A DNA stretch of 46,846 nucleotides. It comes from Helicobacteraceae bacterium (GTDB taxonomy: Bacteria; Campylobacterota; Campylobacteria; Campylobacterales; Sulfurimonadaceae). The stretch is taken from the NCBI GenBank assembly GCA_027066325.1, contig JAMONY010000016.1:1-46846 (forward strand), in the 5' to 3' direction. Below are positions 8,134 through 17,202 of this stretch, one piece after another. Made by a program: the position numbers and the translations under genes. The notes under the pieces were generated by a model, which saw only the letters and a list, made by a program, of their open reading frames with translations, had not been told where the DNA came from and did no database searches. The stretch's first letter is position 1, and each line of letters begins with the position of its first letter.

Positions 8134-10355
8134 ACAAGATTAACTTTAAGTTAGATGGTATAGATGTTGAGGCTAGTTCAGATGAGACTATTTTAAGTGT
8201 GGCGCGTAGAGTTGGTCTCTATATCCCAACTATGTGCTATCTGAAAAAGACAACCCCTTCAGCTTCTTGTAGACTGTGCGTAGTAGAGGTTGAGGGAGTT
8301 GATGGTATGATACTTAGCTGCCAAGCTAAGCCAACTCAAGATATCAGCGTAACAACAAACTCAGAGGCACTCATAAAAGAGCGTACAAATATCATGAAGC
8401 TCTATAGTGTAAATCACCCATTAGAGTGTGGTGTTTGTGATAAATCAGGTGAGTGTGACCTGCAGAATAAAACAGCAGAATTTGGCATAGATCAGCAAAG
8501 TTTCAGTGCAAAAGATCAATATAGAGAGGTCAAAGAGTGGGGTCTTTTAGGCTACAATCCATCTTTATGTATCATGTGTGAAAAATGTACGCATGTCTGC
8601 AATGAGATCATAGGTGATGATGCCATAGAGATAGAGTATGGTGGATATAGCTCAACTATTACTCCAAAAGGTAGCGATACGCTAGATTGTACATTTTGTG
8701 GTGAGTGTATTGCTGTGTGTCCTGTAGGTGCACTTACTAGTTCAGATTTTCACTATAGAGCAAACTCTTGGGAGCTTACTAAAGTACCATCTACATGCCC
8801 ACACTGCTCTGCTGGTTGTGCTCTAGAGTATGAGGTGAAAAATAGCCATGGTGGTGAGAAGATATATAGAGTAGTAAATGATTATGAGCACACTACACTT
8901 TGTGGAGCTGGTAGATTTGGATTTGACTACATAGCAGATGGTAGCAAAGATGAGATGAAGCTACAGAGTGCAGTAGATGCCATCAAGGGTGCAAAAGCTA
9001 TCCGTTTCTCATCACAAATTAGCAATGAAGAGGCACTTATGCTTCAGAAAATTAAAGAGCAGCAAGGTCTAAAGCTTTTTAATGAAGATGCTAGAGTCTA
9101 CTCAAAATTTACTACACCTTTTAGCTCTTTAGCAACTAGAGAAGATGTTAAAAGTAGTGATGCTATCTTGATTTTAGGAAGTAGAATTAGTAGCGACAAT
9201 CCAGCTATCCGTTATGCTATCACAGAAGCCTCACGACATAGAGGAGCTTCTGTAGTCAATCTTCACCCCATAGAAGATGCTCTGATGCAAAATGTTATAA
9301 CTCAGTTTGTCAAATATGAAGCTGGTTCAGAAGAGGGCGTTATGGCTCTATTGGTGCAGAGATTGGTGTGTGATGTAGATGATGCTACTAAAAGATATCT
9401 AGACTCATTAGATGATGGATATCTTAGCGCAGAGAGTAACTTTGGCGAAGATGAGCTAGATGAGATTGCTGCTATGTTAAGCCGAAAAGAGAGTAGAGTC
9501 ATCATTTTAGGCGCAGATCTTCTCTCTCACCCACGCGCAGAAAACATAGCAGTCTTAGCTTCACTTCTGCAGAGATATGCAGGTTTTAAGGTGCTAGTTG
9601 TGGCTTCCCAGATCAATACGGTTGGGGTATCATTAATCTGTGATCTTGACCTTGACGATAAGAGCATAGACGGCACAGTAGGCTATGGTATGCCAGCTGA
9701 ATTTACTATATCTTATGATGATAGTGCAGATCTACAAGTGGCTCCATTGAGCCAACAAGAGGGTACGGTGGTAACACTTGATCATCAACTTCTGCCTTTA
9801 AATGTTGCTGTTGAGTTTAATGGCTATGTTCTTAATGATATAGCCAATATACTTGGTATTGGTAAGAGAGATACAGTTGATTTCACATCAGAGCTACCAC
9901 AAAGTGCAGGCTTTAAGAGCACTGCTTTTGATCTACTTGAGAACTTCTATCAACATGATGGTCTAGATACTAGAGGCTACTTTATAGACCAGACAGAGAG
10001 TGGAGCCAACTCTACTCTTGAAGATATAGAAGATTTAGCAGAGTTTAATGGTACTGTGATCTATAGATGTGATGAGGTGTTACAGTTTAATGCTCTAACA
10101 GCTAAATGTGCCGCTCTTGGAGCAGATAGTGCACTTGTAGGTTCTGCTCAGTTTGCTGTTGCTGCTAGAGTTAGCGATGGTGATCTGATCACTATCACAA
10201 GTGCAGGTACAGATAGAGTAAGAGAGTTTAAGTTAGACAACACCCTTAAGGGAACTATCGCTTTAGAGCCTATGGTAGATAGAGAACCGCTATCTCTTCT
10301 AGGTAGATATAGATATGAGAAAGTAACAATAACAAAAGGCAGCTGTGATGAGTAG
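8130..10355 (+). CDS. nuoG: Complex I subunit G, first copy
   Basis: The 741-residue iron-sulfur subunit carries electrons along the peripheral arm. The N-terminal [2Fe-2S] ligands are C36, C47, C50 and C64. The His-Cys3 cluster uses H96, C100, C103 and C109. Two further [4Fe-4S] sets are C147/150/153/157 and C187/190/193/197. The molybdopterin-family domain begins with C223, C226, C230 and C258, the set that holds cluster N7 in some bacteria. The rest resembles the cofactor-free molybdopterin oxidoreductase fold. The ATG at 8130 is chosen because it overlaps the stop of the previous gene (ATGA). An in-frame TTG at 8103 lies well inside that gene. Confidence 0.92.
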   Translation: MNKINFKLDGIDVEASSDETILSVARRVGLYIPTMCYLKKTTPSASCRLCVVEVEGVDGMILSCQAKPTQDISVTTNSEALIKERTNIMKLYSVNHPLECGVCDKSGECDLQNKTAEFGIDQQSFSAKDQYREVKEWGLLGYNPSLCIMCEKCTHVCNEIIGDDAIEIEYGGYSSTITPKGSDTLDCTFCGECIAVCPVGALTSSDFHYRANSWELTKVPSTCPHCSAGCALEYEVKNSHGGEKIYRVVNDYEHTTLCGAGRFGFDYIADGSKDEMKLQSAVDAIKGAKAIRFSSQISNEEALMLQKIKEQQGLKLFNEDARVYSKFTTPFSSLATREDVKSSDAILILGSRISSDNPAIRYAITEASRHRGASVVNLHPIEDALMQNVITQFVKYEAGSEEGVMALLVQRLVCDVDDATKRYLDSLDDGYLSAESNFGEDELDEIAAMLSRKESRVIILGADLLSHPRAENIAVLASLLQRYAGFKVLVVASQINTVGVSLICDLDLDDKSIDGTVGYGMPAEFTISYDDSADLQVAPLSQQEGTVVTLDHQLLPLNVAVEFNGYVLNDIANILGIGKRDTVDFTSELPQSAGFKSTAFDLLENFYQHDGLDTRGYFIDQTESGANSTLEDIEDLAEFNGTVIYRCDEVLQFNALTAKCAALGADSALVGSAQFAVAARVSDGDLITITSAGTDRVREFKLDNTLKGTIALEPMVDREPLSLLGRYRYEKVTITKGSCDE

Positions 10356-12816
10356 AGTTAACATAACCATTGATGGCAAAAATATTGAGTGTGAAGAGGG
10401 TGAGTATATTCTCAATGTAGCAAGGGCAAATGATATATTTATACCTGCTATATGTTACCTTACAAGATGTAGCCCAACACTAGCTTGTCGCATATGCCTT
10501 GTTGAGGCAAATGGCAAGCAAGTCTATGCCTGTAATGCAAAAGCAAAAGATGAGATGAGTGTAACAGTCACAACACCAAATATCCAAGCAGAACGCAGAG
10601 CTATTATGGAGGTGTATGATGTTAATCACCCTCTACAGTGTGGTGTGTGTGATCAATCGGGTGAGTGTGAGCTTCAAAACTATACACTTGAGCTAGGAGT
10701 TGACTCACAAAGTTATGCTATTGCTGATGTGCCACGCGAGGTAAAAGATTGGGGTCATCTCCATTATGATCCTGCTCTATGTATAGTTTGTGAACGCTGC
10801 GTGAAAGCTTGTAAAGATATGATCGGTGACAATTCACTAAAAACTGTACCACGCAACTCAGGCGATATAGACCCATCTTTTAAAGAGAGTATGCCAAAAG
10901 ATGCATATGCTATGTGGAATAAACTCAACAAATCAGTCATAGGTCTTACTAGTGGTGAAGATATGTTAGAGTGTACAAGTTGTGGAGAGTGTGCAGCAGT
11001 ATGTCCTGTGGGAGCACTAGTAGATACAGACTTTATCTACAAAACTAATGCTTGGGAACAAGAGCGCATACCAGCTACTTGTGCACACTGCTCTGCTGGC
11101 TGTTCGATCAACTATGAGGTTAAACCAAAGAGCATTGCAGATGATGAGCCTATGATCTACAGGGTTACCAATGAGTGGAATTATGTATCTTTGTGTGGAG
11201 CTGGTAGATATGGCTATGATTTTGAGAATCGAGATGTTAGTAAAAATGAACAGTCGTTCATTAAAGCTAAAGAGGCATTTTTAAGAGCAGATACCATTAA
11301 GTTTACAAGTACCATTACAAATGAAGAGGCTCTGATTTTACAAAAACTCAAAGAGTTGCGCGGATATAAATTGATCAATGATGAAGCTAGAGCATTTCAG
11401 CAGTTTTTAGGAGAATATAGCGCTGTTAGTGGTAGGAGTTTGTATAGCTCAGATCTTAAAAGTGTACACAACAGCAACTTTGTAGTATCTGTAGCAACAG
11501 CTCTAAAAAGCGACAACCCAAATGCAAGATATGCTTTTAATAATTCGATGAAGATGAATAAAGGGGCAGGGCTATATTTTCACCCAGTAGGTGATAAACT
11601 TATAGATGATATGGGCAAGAGTGTATTGAGTGTAACTTATGCTCCACTGCGTGAAGAGGCGGTGCTCTATCTTCTTTTGGATCTATTTGCCGATAAGAGC
11701 ATGTTACCTACAGATGTTGTTGAGTATTTGGCATCTTTTCACTCTACAAAGACCATTACTGTAGAAGAGGTGGTTAAAGAAAAGGTTGTTGAGTTAGTAA
11801 AAGTCAAAAAGATAGATGAGAGTAGCGGTGAAGAGATTGAGGTTGAAGAAGAGACAAGTAAGATGGTTAGCAAAAAGGTTAGCAAAGAGGTAGAGGTTGA
11901 TGATAATCGTCTACTTGAGCTAGTTGGTGCACCTAAGCAGTGGGATTCATTTATGGAGAAAAATCTTAAGAAAAAAGATAGATTTTCTCTTATTGTGGGA
12001 GCGGACATGTATGCTCACCCAAACTCTACTAATCTAGCTAGATTAGTAGCTCTAGTTGAGAAGTGTAGTCAGTTTGAGGTTGTAATGATACCGCCACTAT
12101 CAAACTCTTTAGGTGTTGCTCTTATATGTGATCTTGATGAGAGTTGTGGCGAGTTTAGCATAGGCTATAACTGTGATGGAGAGTTTAAGCTTAGTGCTAC
12201 TGGTGATGGTGATCTTGATATGCCAGCTCTAAATCAGCAAGAGGGCACCTTAACATCTATCAATAAGCAGGTAAATCCTACCAATGTTGCACTACCGTAT
12301 GGCGGATATACACTTAATGATCTTGCATCATCTTTGGGTTTAGAGGCAGAACATACAGTAGAGTACACTAAGAGCTTACCGGTTGAGAAGGGTTTTTGTA
12401 GTGTTGAGTTTGATGAGTTGCAAAACTACTACCTCAATGATGGGTCTGAAGTTCGTGGGTATAGACTGGAGTGTATATATGACGATGCTGCTAAGATAGA
12501 GGTTAAGCCTATCGATGAAGAGCTATCTTTACAAAGTGGGTCTATTGTCTATCTAGTAGATCCAGTACGCCAGTTTAACCAATTTACTAAAAAGGCTCAT
12601 CAGTTAGATGAGAGAGCAGGTCTATATGTTTCAGAAGAGCACAATCTAGCAGAGCAGGAGAGAGTAGTTGTTAATGGTGTTGAGTTAGATGTTGTGGTAG
12701 ATAGATATATCGATTCAGAGATCACCTGCTTGAGTGCATTTGATCCAGATATAGAGATCAATAAAATTATGGGTAGCTATAGATTTACTACAGCTAAAAT
12801 AGAGAAGGAGAGCTAG
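10348..12816 (+). CDS. nuoG: Complex I subunit G, second tandem copy
   Basis: This 822-residue paralogue of the preceding gene keeps every cluster motif: C36/C47/C50/C62; H94/C98/C101/C107; C145/148/151/155; C209/212/215/219; and C245/C248/C252/C283. It has an extra loop of about 40 residues between the second and third cluster sets (160-200). It also carries a highly charged Glu/Lys/Val-rich insertion at about 471-518 in the molybdopterin-like domain. Clear but diverged similarity to the first copy indicates an old duplication. The ATG at 10348 has AAAAGG eight bases upstream, and an in-frame GTG at 10345 is less well placed. It overlaps the first copy by eight bases and abuts nuoH. Confidence 0.92.
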   Translation: MSRVNITIDGKNIECEEGEYILNVARANDIFIPAICYLTRCSPTLACRICLVEANGKQVYACNAKAKDEMSVTVTTPNIQAERRAIMEVYDVNHPLQCGVCDQSGECELQNYTLELGVDSQSYAIADVPREVKDWGHLHYDPALCIVCERCVKACKDMIGDNSLKTVPRNSGDIDPSFKESMPKDAYAMWNKLNKSVIGLTSGEDMLECTSCGECAAVCPVGALVDTDFIYKTNAWEQERIPATCAHCSAGCSINYEVKPKSIADDEPMIYRVTNEWNYVSLCGAGRYGYDFENRDVSKNEQSFIKAKEAFLRADTIKFTSTITNEEALILQKLKELRGYKLINDEARAFQQFLGEYSAVSGRSLYSSDLKSVHNSNFVVSVATALKSDNPNARYAFNNSMKMNKGAGLYFHPVGDKLIDDMGKSVLSVTYAPLREEAVLYLLLDLFADKSMLPTDVVEYLASFHSTKTITVEEVVKEKVVELVKVKKIDESSGEEIEVEEETSKMVSKKVSKEVEVDDNRLLELVGAPKQWDSFMEKNLKKKDRFSLIVGADMYAHPNSTNLARLVALVEKCSQFEVVMIPPLSNSLGVALICDLDESCGEFSIGYNCDGEFKLSATGDGDLDMPALNQQEGTLTSINKQVNPTNVALPYGGYTLNDLASSLGLEAEHTVEYTKSLPVEKGFCSVEFDELQNYYLNDGSEVRGYRLECIYDDAAKIEVKPIDEELSLQSGSIVYLVDPVRQFNQFTKKAHQLDERAGLYVSEEHNLAEQERVVVNGVELDVVVDRYIDSEITCLSAFDPDIEINKIMGSYRFTTAKIEKES

Positions 12817-13812
12817 ATGGAGTGGGCATTTATCGCAGAGACTATCATTAAAGTACTGGTAGTTGTATTGGTTTTTTCAGCACTTGCAGGTATAGGAACC
12901 TATTTTGAGAGAAAAGTTTTGGCATTTATGCAACGCCGTTTAGGACCTATGCATGTTGGTCCATTTGGACTATTGCAAGTTGCAGCAGATGGCATTAAGC
13001 TCTTTACTAAAGAGGATATCATCCCAACAGGTGTTGTGAAGCCTATCTTTAAAATAGCACCAGTTATTACCGCAGCTACTGCTTTTATGGCAGCTGCTGC
13101 TATACCGTTTTGGCCAGAGTTTACGGTTCCATTTACTGACTATGTAGTTAGTCCCATTATCTCTGATCTAAATATCGGTGTGCTCTATATACTCAGTGTA
13201 ATGGCTATTGGGCTCTATGGACCACTCTTGGGAGGTATGGCATCAAACAATAAGTGGTCACTTATCTCAGCGGCGCGTGGAGCATCTATCTTTATCTCTT
13301 ATGAGGTGATTACTGGTCTCTCTTTACTTGCCCCTTTGATGATTGTTGGCTCATTCTCTCTGCTTGACTTTAACGCTTATCAGAGCGCTGGTGTAACAGA
13401 TTGGATAGTTTGGCAACAGCCAGTTGCATTTATACTTTTTTGGATAGCTGCATTTGCAGAGACTGGAAGAACCCCTTTTCACCTTGTAGCTAATGATCAT
13501 GAGATTATAGATGGTTTTGGTACAGAGTACTCTGGTATGAGATGGGGTCTGTTTGCTATTGGTGAGTATGCCAACATGTTCTTTTTAGCATTTGTTATGG
13601 CACTTATCTTTTTAGGTGGTTTTGGAGATGGATCTGTACTTGGTGCGCTTGGGCTACTGCTTAAGGTCTCACTGATCTTCTTCTTCTTTTTATGGACGCG
13701 TGCTGCTTGGCCAGATGTTAGGCCAGATCAGCTTATGTGGCTATGTTGGAAAGTGTTAATGCCTTTAGCGATTATCAATATCGTAATTACCGGCTTTGTG
13801 CTGATGTTTTAA
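12817..13812 (+). CDS. nuoH: Complex I subunit H
   Basis: The 331-residue polytopic membrane subunit forms the junction between the peripheral arm and the proton channel and lines the quinone tunnel. Conserved motifs include ERKVLAFMQRRLGPMHVGPFGLLQ near residue 31 and AAFAETGRTPFHL near 211, followed by EIIDGFGTEYSGMRWG. About eight transmembrane helices are apparent. The start codon follows the nuoG stop immediately, with AAGGAG six bases upstream. Length is normal. Confidence 0.96.
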   Translation: MEWAFIAETIIKVLVVVLVFSALAGIGTYFERKVLAFMQRRLGPMHVGPFGLLQVAADGIKLFTKEDIIPTGVVKPIFKIAPVITAATAFMAAAAIPFWPEFTVPFTDYVVSPIISDLNIGVLYILSVMAIGLYGPLLGGMASNNKWSLISAARGASIFISYEVITGLSLLAPLMIVGSFSLLDFNAYQSAGVTDWIVWQQPVAFILFWIAAFAETGRTPFHLVANDHEIIDGFGTEYSGMRWGLFAIGEYANMFFLAFVMALIFLGGFGDGSVLGALGLLLKVSLIFFFFLWTRAAWPDVRPDQLMWLCWKVLMPLAIINIVITGFVLMF

Positions 13813-13821
13813 GGAGCTATG

Positions 13822-14433
13822 ATGAGTCTAGAAGAGTTTAAGAATCGAGATATCTCACAGAGTAACTACTATAAAGTAGATATAGATGAGTATCCAACAA
13901 CCAATAGTGCAAAGTTTTTTCAGGTAGTAAGGCGTACTTTTAAAGGTGAGATGTTTGTTGGGCTTTGGGTGGTGTTGCGTGAGATGTTTAAGTTTAACAT
14001 TCACACACTTCAGTATCCAAAAGAGAAGTTACCTATCACCCCCAGATATAGAGCCATCCATGAGATGCAAAGACTTTTTGAGTCAGGAACCGATAGATGT
14101 ATAGGGTGTGGGCTATGTGAGAAGATCTGTATATCTGATTGTATTAGAATTGATACAAGATACGATGAGTCTAGCCGTAAAGAGGTGAGTGAGTATACAA
14201 TCAACTTAGGACGGTGTATCTTTTGTGGCTACTGTGCTGAAGTCTGCCCAGAGCTAGCAATTGTACATGGCGGACGGTATGAGAATGTATCAGAACAGCG
14301 CGAACATTTTACACTATATGAAGATATGTTAACACCGATAGACTCCGCTATCAATGGGACTCAAAAAGAGTATCCAGGTTTTGGAGCCATAACACCAAAT
14401 GAGAGCGTCAAGAAGACGCCTCTAGCTTACTAA
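13822..14433 (+). CDS. nuoI: Complex I subunit I (two 4Fe-4S ferredoxin-like)
   Basis: This 203-residue subunit carries clusters N6a and N6b between nuoG and nuoB. The first binding motif runs C93, C96, C99, C103, with an additional Cys at 107 in the position of the usual Pro region. The second is CIFCGYCAEVCPELAI around residue 133. Two ATG codons lie in tandem; the second (13822) sits five bases from AAGGAG and is preferred, the first (13819) would add one Met. An N-terminal amphipathic segment probably lies along the membrane, as in other NuoI proteins. Confidence 0.95.
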   Translation: MSLEEFKNRDISQSNYYKVDIDEYPTTNSAKFFQVVRRTFKGEMFVGLWVVLREMFKFNIHTLQYPKEKLPITPRYRAIHEMQRLFESGTDRCIGCGLCEKICISDCIRIDTRYDESSRKEVSEYTINLGRCIFCGYCAEVCPELAIVHGGRYENVSEQREHFTLYEDMLTPIDSAINGTQKEYPGFGAITPNESVKKTPLAY

Positions 14434-14442
14434 GGAGCCTGT

Positions 14443-15018
14443 ATGGAAGCAATAGCATTTTACACCTTCTCATTTTTGACTATCGCTATGTTTTGGATAG
14501 CTGTTATGAGTAATCAAGCACTATATGCACTAAGTGCAACTGCTGCTGGCATGATATTTATATCTGCTTTTTTCTTTCTGCTCGGAGCAGATTTTTTAGG
14601 AGCGTTGCAGATTATCGTATATACAGGCGCAATTATGGCAATATACGCTTTTGGTATGATGTTTTTTGACACTACCAGAGTTGTAAAGGAGAGACATAGA
14701 CCACCATTTTTAGTTATGGGTTTATCTATACTCTCAGCAGTGTTGATTGTCTTTATAGTCTCAGCTCCAATCATTAGTGAAAATATCGTAGCGCACCATC
14801 CTGTGATTGAGGGTATTGATAATCCTCAGGCTATTGGTGTTGTACTTTTTACTAAGTATCTCATACCATTTGAGCTAGCTGCTGTTATGCTCTTAGTTGC
14901 TATGATAGCTGGAATTATTTTAGCAGGTAAAAAGATGGATAGATCATTAACTCTAATGAGAGATGAAGAGATTGAGATAGCACAAGAGCTTCAAGATAGC
15001 AAGAGGGTATCAGTATGA
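14443..15018 (+). CDS. nuoJ: Complex I subunit J
   Basis: This membrane subunit has 191 residues and about five hydrophobic helices. The family pattern GADFLGALQIIVYTGAIMAIYAFGMMF is present near residues 48-74, containing the pi-bulge helix linked to proton transfer. A charged C-terminal tail of about 25 residues is cytoplasmic. AAGGAG precedes the ATG by seven bases, and the gene overlaps nuoK by four bases (ATGA). Confidence 0.95.
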   Translation: MEAIAFYTFSFLTIAMFWIAVMSNQALYALSATAAGMIFISAFFFLLGADFLGALQIIVYTGAIMAIYAFGMMFFDTTRVVKERHRPPFLVMGLSILSAVLIVFIVSAPIISENIVAHHPVIEGIDNPQAIGVVLFTKYLIPFELAAVMLLVAMIAGIILAGKKMDRSLTLMRDEEIEIAQELQDSKRVSV

Positions 15019-15323
15019 TAGAGATTACATTAGCTCACTATTTAGCACTAGCAACAATACTATTTTGCATAGGTCTTATAGGTGTACTTAGAAGAAAGAA
15101 TCTACTACTTCTATTTATGGCGACTGAGATCATGTTAAATTCAGTCAATATCGGTTTTGCGGCTATCGGTCACTACTATGGAGACCTTAGCGGACAGATG
15201 TTTGCATTTTTTGTCATAGCTATTGCAGCCTCTGAAGTAGCTGTTGGACTTGGACTGCTTATAGTCTGGTATAAACGAACTGGCTCAATTGACCTTGACA
15301 GTTTATCATCGATGAGAGGATAG
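15015..15323 (+). CDS. nuoK: Complex I subunit K
   Basis: The 102-residue three-helix membrane subunit has the typical conserved residues: ATEIMLNSVNIGF near residue 36 and AASEVAVGLGLLIVWYKR near 73, which include the two buried Glu residues of the proton path. Length is exactly that of the family. The start overlaps the nuoJ stop. Confidence 0.96.
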   Translation: MIEITLAHYLALATILFCIGLIGVLRRKNLLLLFMATEIMLNSVNIGFAAIGHYYGDLSGQMFAFFVIAIAASEVAVGLGLLIVWYKRTGSIDLDSLSSMRG

Positions 15324-15327
15324 CAGA

Positions 15328-17193
15328 ATGGAAATCTATTTATACATAGCACTATTTGCTCCATTAGTAGGCTCACTTATAGCTGGTATCTTTGGAGCTT
15401 CAAAAAAGCTACTATTTACAGGTATTGTTACATCTAGCTTGTTAGCACTATCATTTTTTAGCTCAATTGTACTATTGGTTCACCTGCTTGGTGGAGGAGA
15501 TGAGATACATGTTGAGATGATGACTTGGATAGCAGCTGGAGAGCTCTATATACCATTTGGCTTTTTAGTTGATGAGATCAGTGCAACTATGATGATGGTA
15601 GTTACACTTGTCTCAACGCTAGTTCATATCTACTCTATTGGTTATATGAAGCATGATGCAGGGTTTAACCGCTTCTTCTCATATCTATCAGCATTTGTAT
15701 TCTCTATGATGGTACTTGTGATGAGTGACAACTTTGCTGGTCTATTTATAGGCTGGGAGGGTGTTGGTCTCTGCTCTTGGTTGCTAATTGGTTTTTGGTA
15801 CAAGAAAGATATTGCAACTTGGTCGGCTAATGAGGCATTTATCATGAATCGTATAGCAGATCTTGGTATGTTAATTGGAATCTTCCTTATCTATTGGAAC
15901 ACGGGAAGTTTGCAGTATGATACTGTATTTGCCGCAGCTCCTTCACTTGATGAGACCATTTTGGTTCTTATAGCTCTGTTTTTATTTATTGGAGCTATGG
16001 GCAAATCTGCTCAATTTCCACTTCATACTTGGTTGGCAGATGCGATGGAGGGACCAACTCCAGTCTCTGCTCTAATCCATGCAGCTACCATGGTTACAGC
16101 TGGTGTATATCTTGTTGTTCGTGCTCACCCCATATATGAGCTTACTCCAGATGTTAGTTATTTCATAGCTTGTGTTGGAGCATTTGTAGCTATTTTTGCT
16201 GCTAGCATGGCTCTTGTAAATCGTGATATTAAGCGGATTATAGCTTACTCAACACTCTCACAGTTAGGCTATATGTTTGTTGCAGCTGGACTTGGTGCGT
16301 ATTGGGTAGCACTATTTCATCTTATGGCCCATGCATTCTTTAAAGCTCTTCTATTCTTAGGTGCTGGTAATGTTATGCACGCTATGAGGGATGAGTTAGA
16401 TCCATACAAGATGGGTGGACTGTTTAAGGTTATGAAATATACAGCTATTTTGATGATAATTGCTTCAGTTGCACTAGCTGGTATATTTCCACTGGCTGGC
16501 TTCTTCTCTAAAGATAAGATTTTAGAGGTAGCTTTTGGGTCTGAAAACTACATACTTTGGGGTGTATTGTGGGTGAGTGCAGGTCTTACGGCTTTCTACT
16601 CATTTCGTCTTATTATGCTCACATTTTTCTCAGATTCACGCTACAAAAAGCTTGGATTTGATCCACATGAGGCCTACCCTTACATGTTATGGGCAATGGC
16701 ACCATTGGCACTCTTAGCTATTATAGCTGGTTGGTTTGAGCATCAATTTGTAGAGTTTGTAACTCAAGCACTTCCTATGTTTACATTTAATGTGGCAGAT
16801 GTAGTTTGGATGCTTATAGTTGTAACTACCCTTATAGCTCTTGGTGGTATAGCACTTGCTATCTGGACATATAGAGATGGGCCTCTTGATCCAAAATGGG
16901 AGAGAAACCCTATACACAAGTTGCTTATTAATGAGTACTATATACCAGCTGCATATGAGCGATGTATCTCGCGCCCATATCGCGAGCTATCAGCATTTTT
17001 CTGGAAAGAGGTGGATTTAAAAGTGGTTGATTATACAGTTGATCTTATAGCATCTATGGTGTATGGGTCTGGTAAGAAGACGCACACAATGCAAAATGGT
17101 AATCTCTCAAGTATGTTGGGATGGGTAGCCGCAGGTGCAGTTTTACTGCTTTTAGCCGTGATATTCTCTTCTGGCATCCAAGTTGCAGGTTAA
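15328..17193 (+). CDS. nuoL: Complex I subunit L (antiporter-like proton pump)
   Basis: This 621-residue subunit has about 14-16 membrane helices and the Mrp-antiporter fold. Motifs seen are FIGWEGVGLCSWLLIGFWY near residue 140 and the HTWLADAMEGPTPVSALIHAATMVTAGVYL block near 235, which holds conserved pump residues. The HAFFKALLFLGAGNVMHA block follows near 336. The C-terminal part contains the region expected for the long lateral helix. It starts four bases after nuoK. Confidence 0.96.
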   Translation: MEIYLYIALFAPLVGSLIAGIFGASKKLLFTGIVTSSLLALSFFSSIVLLVHLLGGGDEIHVEMMTWIAAGELYIPFGFLVDEISATMMMVVTLVSTLVHIYSIGYMKHDAGFNRFFSYLSAFVFSMMVLVMSDNFAGLFIGWEGVGLCSWLLIGFWYKKDIATWSANEAFIMNRIADLGMLIGIFLIYWNTGSLQYDTVFAAAPSLDETILVLIALFLFIGAMGKSAQFPLHTWLADAMEGPTPVSALIHAATMVTAGVYLVVRAHPIYELTPDVSYFIACVGAFVAIFAASMALVNRDIKRIIAYSTLSQLGYMFVAAGLGAYWVALFHLMAHAFFKALLFLGAGNVMHAMRDELDPYKMGGLFKVMKYTAILMIIASVALAGIFPLAGFFSKDKILEVAFGSENYILWGVLWVSAGLTAFYSFRLIMLTFFSDSRYKKLGFDPHEAYPYMLWAMAPLALLAIIAGWFEHQFVEFVTQALPMFTFNVADVVWMLIVVTTLIALGGIALAIWTYRDGPLDPKWERNPIHKLLINEYYIPAAYERCISRPYRELSAFFWKEVDLKVVDYTVDLIASMVYGSGKKTHTMQNGNLSSMLGWVAAGAVLLLLAVIFSSGIQVAG

Positions 17194-17202
17194 GGAGTAG
17201 TA

